From the NCBI RefSeq assembly GCF_000715075.1, contig NC_134096.1:66717026-66781025 (forward strand): a stretch of 64,000 nucleotides of DNA, in the 5' to 3' direction. This DNA is from Nicotiana tabacum (lineage: Eukaryota > Streptophyta > Magnoliopsida > Solanales > Solanaceae). Positions 58,498 through 64,000 of the stretch are shown here, piece by piece. The first letter of the stretch is position 1, and every line of letters starts with the position of its first letter. The notes under the pieces were generated by a model, which ran no database searches, was not told the DNA's origin, and was given only the letters and a program-made list of their open reading frames with translations. The translations under genes were made by a program, and so were the position numbers.

Positions 58498-61400
58498 TGC
58501 TATCGCGGCCCCGTTTTTCTTGCGAAAAGCGGGCTTCGACATGTCACAACTCCTTTTAGATTGGGAGATAAAGTGCTAAAGGAGAAGAGTCTCCACCTAA
58601 TGATTTTTAAGGTGCGTTAGGGCACCTATTATGCAGATAACTCTGTTTGACTAGTCAGCTCCACCAAAGATCGGGTAAGGGCTCAAGTTACCTCAAAGAG
58701 AAGGTGTTAGGCACTCCTCGAGGTCCACAACTGTGGGTCGCGGCCGAACTTAAGATTATGTGGATTACCATTAAGCTAGGTGATCAAATAAATAAAGGGA
58801 ATTTAGAAATCAAAGAAACTTTATTACAACATGATTAATACAGATCTTAGTGCGAATATAGGGATACAACTATTTAGATCTAATAACAACATATAAAGAT
58901 AAGGGGGTCCTAAGTTCTTTAGCATAAAGGATAACCCCGTGCAACATAAATAATACTTCATAACTCCCTCAAGATGGGGTATTACTCATATTATTCAGCG
59001 GGCACAGACTATCATCTCCTGCTACCCGATTACTATTTTAAAGTTGTTACCTAAAAGCGTTCTAATTCAATTATAGGTCGTATCCTGTACGTGCACTACC
59101 CGTCCCATACCTATGGTCCAGGAGGTATTGGACCTTTACTTGAGTGGTTCTAGACCTTACTTAGGCTGCTCATAAATGTCAAAACTAGGCAACATACAAA
59201 AACACATTGGACTTCAAGTATGGATAATTAAGGGCTCAAGTTTGCCTCCACACTTAAACAACAAATGCACGCAAGACAAGTTTTCATGTTAGGCAATTTC
59301 GAATTAAGAACTTTAAGCCCTGTAGACATGATTTCTATGTGACAATGCATCAAAGCACACAAGCAGTTTCAGAGGCCAGGCACTGCTCATAGACAGGATT
59401 ATACACGCTGATTATTGAGATTACAGGTTTCCAGTTATTAACCATGTTGTGTCTAGGTGACTTACGCAGTAAAGAGTAATGAAGACCATTGGGAGGAGCC
59501 CAGAATTACTTATGCTTGATGACAATGGCATAAACAAGCAGTAAACAGTTTTTACAGGTCCATCATTAATATAGAACGAGTAATTATATCCTATAGGCAT
59601 GATCTCTAATAGTTGACGCTTGGAACTTATTTTATTGTTATACTTAGTCCTATAGGCATGGTTTCTAGTGAACAATGCGATACAGTAGCAAATGAAATGA
59701 TCCAAATCCTATAGGCCTGATTTCTAGTATGTATGCTGCAGCAATGCAAATTGAAGGAAAGTTTAACGATATTTATTTCCTATGGGCATGTTTTCTAATA
59801 ACATGTAGCAACAAGGATAATTGAAGCATTTAAGCTCATGCTTTGCTAGTAGACAAGTAGTGCGAGTGTGTGCTTCTCCTAATGGCATCTTTCTATAGTG
59901 TACATAGAGAATGAACGACACATATAGCAAACACATTATTAAGTTCTATAGTCATGTTATCTACCCATCGCATGTAAATATTAAAATCTACCCCATTCCC
60001 TTTTACTAACAACCCCAATTGTTTATACAAAGATTATTATAGGCCCAGTAATAAGTAAAAGTAACAGTGTTACATAACAGTGATAAGATGCCCACAACAG
60101 GCCTAATAAATACCCAGCATTGCATGGGCCTTCAATAGCTTTTACACAGCATACCCAGGCCTTCAATAAAGAGCCACATTCAATACATGACTCAGGTAAC
60201 CATAGAGGAGTCCAGAACCAGTTTACTCAACCATGGCACCAAGTGTTGCACCATTTAAATCAGCCAATTCAAGTACACCGCACATAACAGGGGGAAGTAG
60301 AGTGAATAGGAACAGTTTGAGATTGAGGGAGTGACTAAGGACCAAGCCCTAGTGTCTCAGAGTTCACAAGGGTCTCAATTGGACTCCGAGCAATGCTCAC
60401 ACTAGGGAGGCCAATAATAGAACCTAGGTAGCCTTGGCATTCAGCCGGCTAAGAATGAAGAGTTCAGAATAGCATAAGTTGCCAGTGAGGAAAATAGACA
60501 GAAGTTAGTAGATACATTCATATCCTAAATTCATAGCCAAATTGAGCATATAGAGTAATTAATCAAATAGGCCAGTAGGTTCAGCAGGACAGCAAAGCAC
60601 CACATAGATAGCCTCATATTGAAAGAAATTGGGGAAGAAACAGGTTTGCAAGATATACATAGATTATCATTCATGACATTAAACCAATTGAGACCTAAGA
60701 GGTTCAGATTAATCTAAGCATGTATCTTAGGGTCATACTAATAAGTATTTAGACATTGTGATAAACACTAGAAGAGGCAGGGTATCAAATGAACAAAATA
60801 CAGACTGGAAACATATTAGCATGGAAGCAAGATCATAGTCGATAGAAAATGGTTTTAATACAAATTGCGACACATTGTACATGCAAGACAGACATTACAG
60901 AGATTCAGGACAATGTGTGATAGCAAACACATGTAGGTATTCTAGGATTAATATAATAGAATAATCTACTAGAGAAGATCTAAGTTATGTCATAAAGCAA
61001 AATAGTTCAAACGGGGTAGAGAGATCAAGTTGAGATGCCTGTCAAGATCTTAGTCAATCACTAATGGGGTAGGGGGATCATGCTGAGTGACAAAAGAGAA
61101 AGTGAACATGTCACAATTACCACAGGAAGTTCTAACACAAGTATGAAGCATTCATTATAGAGATTAAGGACAAAGCAAGTAAGCATGTATTAGGGAACAT
61201 CCAGACACCTATACACTTAAGAGCATCAGATTATCCAAGTTGGACTTAGGCATACTCAGAACTAGTAGCATTAGGAAGAAGTTAGATGCTAAAAGACTTA
61301 GAAAAAAGTAGAATTAACAAAATCGTTCACAAAAGTAATCCAGAAAAAACATATTAAGCCAGGAATTTCAGAGGCGAGAACACATGCAAATCAAAGTCAC

Positions 61401-61679
61401 ATAGGGATGAAATTGCAAGAGTGAAGTTGCTTACGAGTTAACGGACAACAATAAAGAACAAAAGATCCACAAGAACCCAAAAACCTCGATGCGTCAAAGT
61501 TCCCAAGAGCTTCGATCAACTCACGGCAATGCTCGCAACAAGAACATGTAACAAAAATGCTAATGGCCTTGTCTTTCAGCCGGCCAGTACAGAATACCAA
61601 GAAAGAGAGTAGCAAAAAAAACCCAAATTTTAGTAAGAATCGATTAATTTCCGTCCCCCCTCAGAAAGGAAAGTGAGGG

Positions 61680-61691
61680 GGTTTATATAAC
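61680..61691 (-). promoter_or_regulatory. TATA box of the Ogre-like LTR
   Basis: The minus strand reads GTTATATAAACC, followed by a C-rich CCCCCTCACTTTCC stretch. The same site occurs at about 37737-37748, 40470-40481 and 51815-51826 in the other LTR copies. U3 would be about 1.17 kb and R-U5 about 3.2 kb. Confidence 0.65.
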
Positions 61692-62793
61692 AGTCAAAAA
61701 TCGAGCAAACACATAAGGAAACAAAGTAAATTAAATAACAAATAAGGAAAGAAAACATGCAAATCAATTTGAAATCGATTTAAGAGAGAAATCAGGTAAA
61801 CCCTAGTTTTTTAGGGAAAGTGTAAATCAACAGAAATCCAAACGAAATCGGACTCACACAATATAGTATTTAACGTATGTAGATATTGCCCAGATTCAAA
61901 TGATTGAAATTGAATAGGCAGAATCGGAGAGATAGTACTTGCCATGTATAGGCAAGTGCCAAGTAATACTATGGAGGAACAACCAGTAGCGGAAAAGCAC
62001 AGATATGGCAAGTAAATGAGAGGAGAATCCCATTAGGAGAGAGATTTAGGGAGTGGCGACGATTTAGGTTTCTTCAGAGAAGGGGGAGGGTTCCAGGGCG
62101 GTGGGTGAGAGGGAAATGAGGATTAGGGTTTGGGGGTTGGGCAAATAAGAGGGTAGGTTAGTTGTGGGCTGTTGATCTTAGAGATCAACGACTAGGATTT
62201 AAAGAGGGATTGGGGCGGGTTAATTAGATGGGTCGCGACCGGGTTGGGTTAGAAAGGTTGTTTGATTTGGGTTGGGGGTTTTGGGCTAAGGTAATGGGCT
62301 AATTTAGTCCGAAAAATCACTTAGAAATTGTGCCAGCCTTTTAAACACGTAATTTAGCAAAAAATACTTTATAAAAATAATTAGTAAATGAGTGAAATAT
62401 TTTTTATGCACTAAAATGATTAAAAATAATGATTTAACATTATAAAAATATAAAATGCTATTTTTGACACAAATAGTATAAATAAGGAGCATTTGTATAT
62501 GAATATAGGCCATTATTGCAAAATTAAATAAATGGCTTAAAAAATGCTAATGTAATTATATGGAATGAAATAAAATGTTTGAAACATATATTATAGGTTC
62601 AAAATAATTATTTTAGGTAACTAAGTCATTACAAAATAATTTAAAAGGATAATTACTAGATATTTACATATAATTTAAATACAAGAAAATTAATTTAAAG
62701 CTCTAAAAATTATGAAAAATTATAGAAAATGCTTGTATAGGTTTGTAAACTAAATAATGATGCAAAAAATGCTATTTTGAAAGTATATATATA

Positions 62794-62865
62794 TTTTGGA
62801 AAATATGAGGGCAAAATTGGGTATCAACAATTTGAAAAATATGAGGGCAAAATTGGGTATCAACA
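62794..62865 (-). repeat. 36 bp tandem duplication at the LTR outer end
   Basis: A unit of TTTG(G/A)AAAATATGAGGGC followed by AAAATTGGGTATCAACA occurs twice in a row (ends at 62829 and 62865). The left LTR has it once. The target-site match (GCAAG) follows the second copy only. Confidence 0.9.
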
Positions 62866-63394
62866 GCAAGAACCAACATTTCCACAATTAGCCCATGTAA
62901 ACACTCGTCTACTCGCGTACACGGCACTCACATATCACAAATTTTTACAACAATACCAAATCCTTAAGGGATTTCCCTCACACAAAGTTAGACAAGTCAC
63001 TTACCTCAAATCTCACTCAATCAATCGGTAAGAATACCTTTCCCTCGACTTTCCGACTCCGAATGGCCCAAATCTAGCCAAAAGCAATTACATATCATGA
63101 ATAAAACTACAAGAAACTAATCTAAACCATAAATCTACGACTTTAGTAAAGAATCGAAACATTGCCCCAAAGAGTCGACCCCGGGCCCACATCTCGGAAT
63201 CGGATAAAAGTTACAAAATACGAACACTCATTCGATAACGAGTTCACCGATACAAAAATTACCAAAATACGACACCAAAACGCCACTCAATTCCTCAAAT
63301 CAAACTCTCCACATCTCTAGCCTCAAACTCCCAAATTTCTACCTTAAAAATACACTAACTAGGTGGGAAAATCAATGGGGAAACAAGATTATTG

Positions 63395-63406
63395 AATATA
63401 AATATT
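63395..63406 (-). promoter_or_regulatory. Possible TATA box of the Tekay-like LTR
   Basis: The minus strand reads GAATATTTATATTC. It is about 130 bp downstream of the CGCTTCTGCGG repeats, as in related LTRs. Tentative. Confidence 0.35.
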
Positions 63407-63529
63407 CACAGGTGGCTTATTTCAAGAAATCCCTCGAATGTGCTCTCAAAAATCGCCCAAGACCGAGTTCAAAATGTCCAAAATGAAGAATGAAATAAAC
63501 CCTCAGAATTGCCCCTTTTCTGCCCAGCG

Positions 63530-63800
63530 AAATCGCTTCTGCGGACCCAAATGTGCATCTGCGCTTCCGCTTCTGCGGCCAAGGAGCGCTCTTGCGGACC
63601 AAGTCCGCTTCTGCGACCAACAAGCCTCCCAGGCCTTTTCGCTTCTGTGCTCATTCCTCCACAGAAGTGACTCCGCTCTTGCAGTCTTCACGTCGCATCT
63701 GCGATCACTGGCCAAGTCCCACAGCCCCACATCTGCGCCCAATTACTCGCTTCTGCGGGATCGCACTTGCGGTCAATCTTGCACGGGTGCGATTACACTA
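63530..63800. repeat. GC-rich minisatellite B (CGCTTCTGCGG)
   Basis: Irregular repeats of CGCTTCTGCGGxCCAAG and CGCATCTGCG variants, with units of both polarities. They occupy the same position as the CGCACCTGCGG array of the Tekay element and the GGGAGCTCGATC array of the LARD. Confidence 0.88.
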
Positions 63801-64000
63801 GAGCTGGTGCCTTCAGCCATTCTCACAAGTCCAAATTTAATCTGTTAACCATCCGGAATCCACACAAGGCCCCTGGGACCTCAACCAAACTTACCAACAA
63901 GTCCTAAAATATTATACGGACTTAGTCGAGCCTTTAAATCATATCAAACAATACTAAAAATACGAATTACACATCGATACAAGCCTAATGACCTTTGAAA

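Larger units (their letters stand above)
34559..62865 (-). mobile_element. Ogre-like (Tat lineage) Ty3-gypsy retrotransposon, 28.3 kb, defective
   Basis: The element lies between near-identical 5 bp flanks (ACAAG 34554-34558, GCAAG 62866-62870) and splits the Tekay-like LTR. In element orientation it has: 5' LTR 62865-58501, primer-binding site, ORF1 (57736-56200), gag (55922-48919, partly triplicated), protease, reverse transcriptase, RNase H, a second archaeal-type RNase H, integrase, a tandem-repeat 3' untranslated region, a polypurine tract and 3' LTR 41673-34559. The size, ORF1 before gag and the second RNase H identify the Ogre branch of Tat. All coding parts carry lesions. Confidence 0.9.
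58501..62865 (-). repeat. 5' LTR of the Ogre-like element
   Basis: 4365 bp from TATCGCGGCCCC (inner edge; TG has become TA) to GGGTATCAACA. The outer end carries a tandem duplication of the last ~36 bp. The promoter candidate is at 61680-61691. Confidence 0.93.
62866..64000 (-). repeat. Tekay-like LTR, right portion, continuing past the window
   Basis: This resumes the LTR cut at 34558. The phrases TAGACAAGTCACTTACCTC, GGGCCCACATCTCGGAAT and ACGAGTTCACC(G)ATAC occur in the same order as in the other Tekay-family LTRs (16450-16720, 23930-24200). The GTTAACCATCCGGAAT...GACCTCAACC block is at 63845-63890. By comparison about 0.8 kb of the LTR should lie beyond 64000. Confidence 0.85.

Overview
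This 64 kb window looks like plant nuclear DNA made almost entirely of nested transposable elements. I see no intact host gene. LTR ends of the TGTCACGACC / CGTTACA type, a TGGTATCAGAGC primer-binding site and Ogre/Tat-type pol genes fit a large-genome Solanaceae species such as Nicotiana; the species is an inference. All LTR elements here read on the minus strand.

Layout. (1) 1-14266 is a decayed Tat/Ogre-like retroelement: 3' internal tandem repeats, an integrase C-terminus, a gag fragment, a primer-binding site and an LTR at 12131-14266. (2) A Tekay/Del-type Ty3-gypsy element (1045-9380, target duplication GAACC) is inserted in it. Its gag-pol is broken, and a deletion fused its 3' LTR to the integrase gene. 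(3) 14267-15480 holds the 3' internal end of a second Tat-type copy that shares the 12131-14266 LTR, a short MITE-like stretch and a cluster of inverted repeats. (4) 15481-25635 is a complete but non-coding LTR element (LARD-like, target duplication CCCTC). (5) 25636-33298 is a Mutator-like (MULE) transposon body. It holds a plant-mobile-domain (PMD) pseudogene, a small GRF zinc-finger gene on the other strand, ~127 bp tandem repeats with hairpin cores, an unrecognised 222-residue ORF and the C-terminal half of a MULE transposase. (6) The transposase is interrupted at 33299 by a Tekay-like LTR running over 33299-34558 and 62866-64000 (off the window end). (7) That LTR is itself interrupted by a 28.3 kb Ogre-like element (34559-62865; flanks ACAAG/GCAAG). 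This element has extra ORF1, gag, protease, reverse transcriptase, RNase H, archaeal-type RNase H and integrase, all with stops or frameshifts.

The most unusual structures are: the multi-gene MULE with hairpin repeats; promoter-proximal palindromic minisatellites of unrelated sequence at the same site in three related LTR families; and an Ogre element with a tandemly duplicated LTR interior and a 2.6 kb LTR piece inside gag, flanked by 1.15 kb duplicate gag segments. No host operon, tRNA gene, rRNA gene or CRISPR array was seen.
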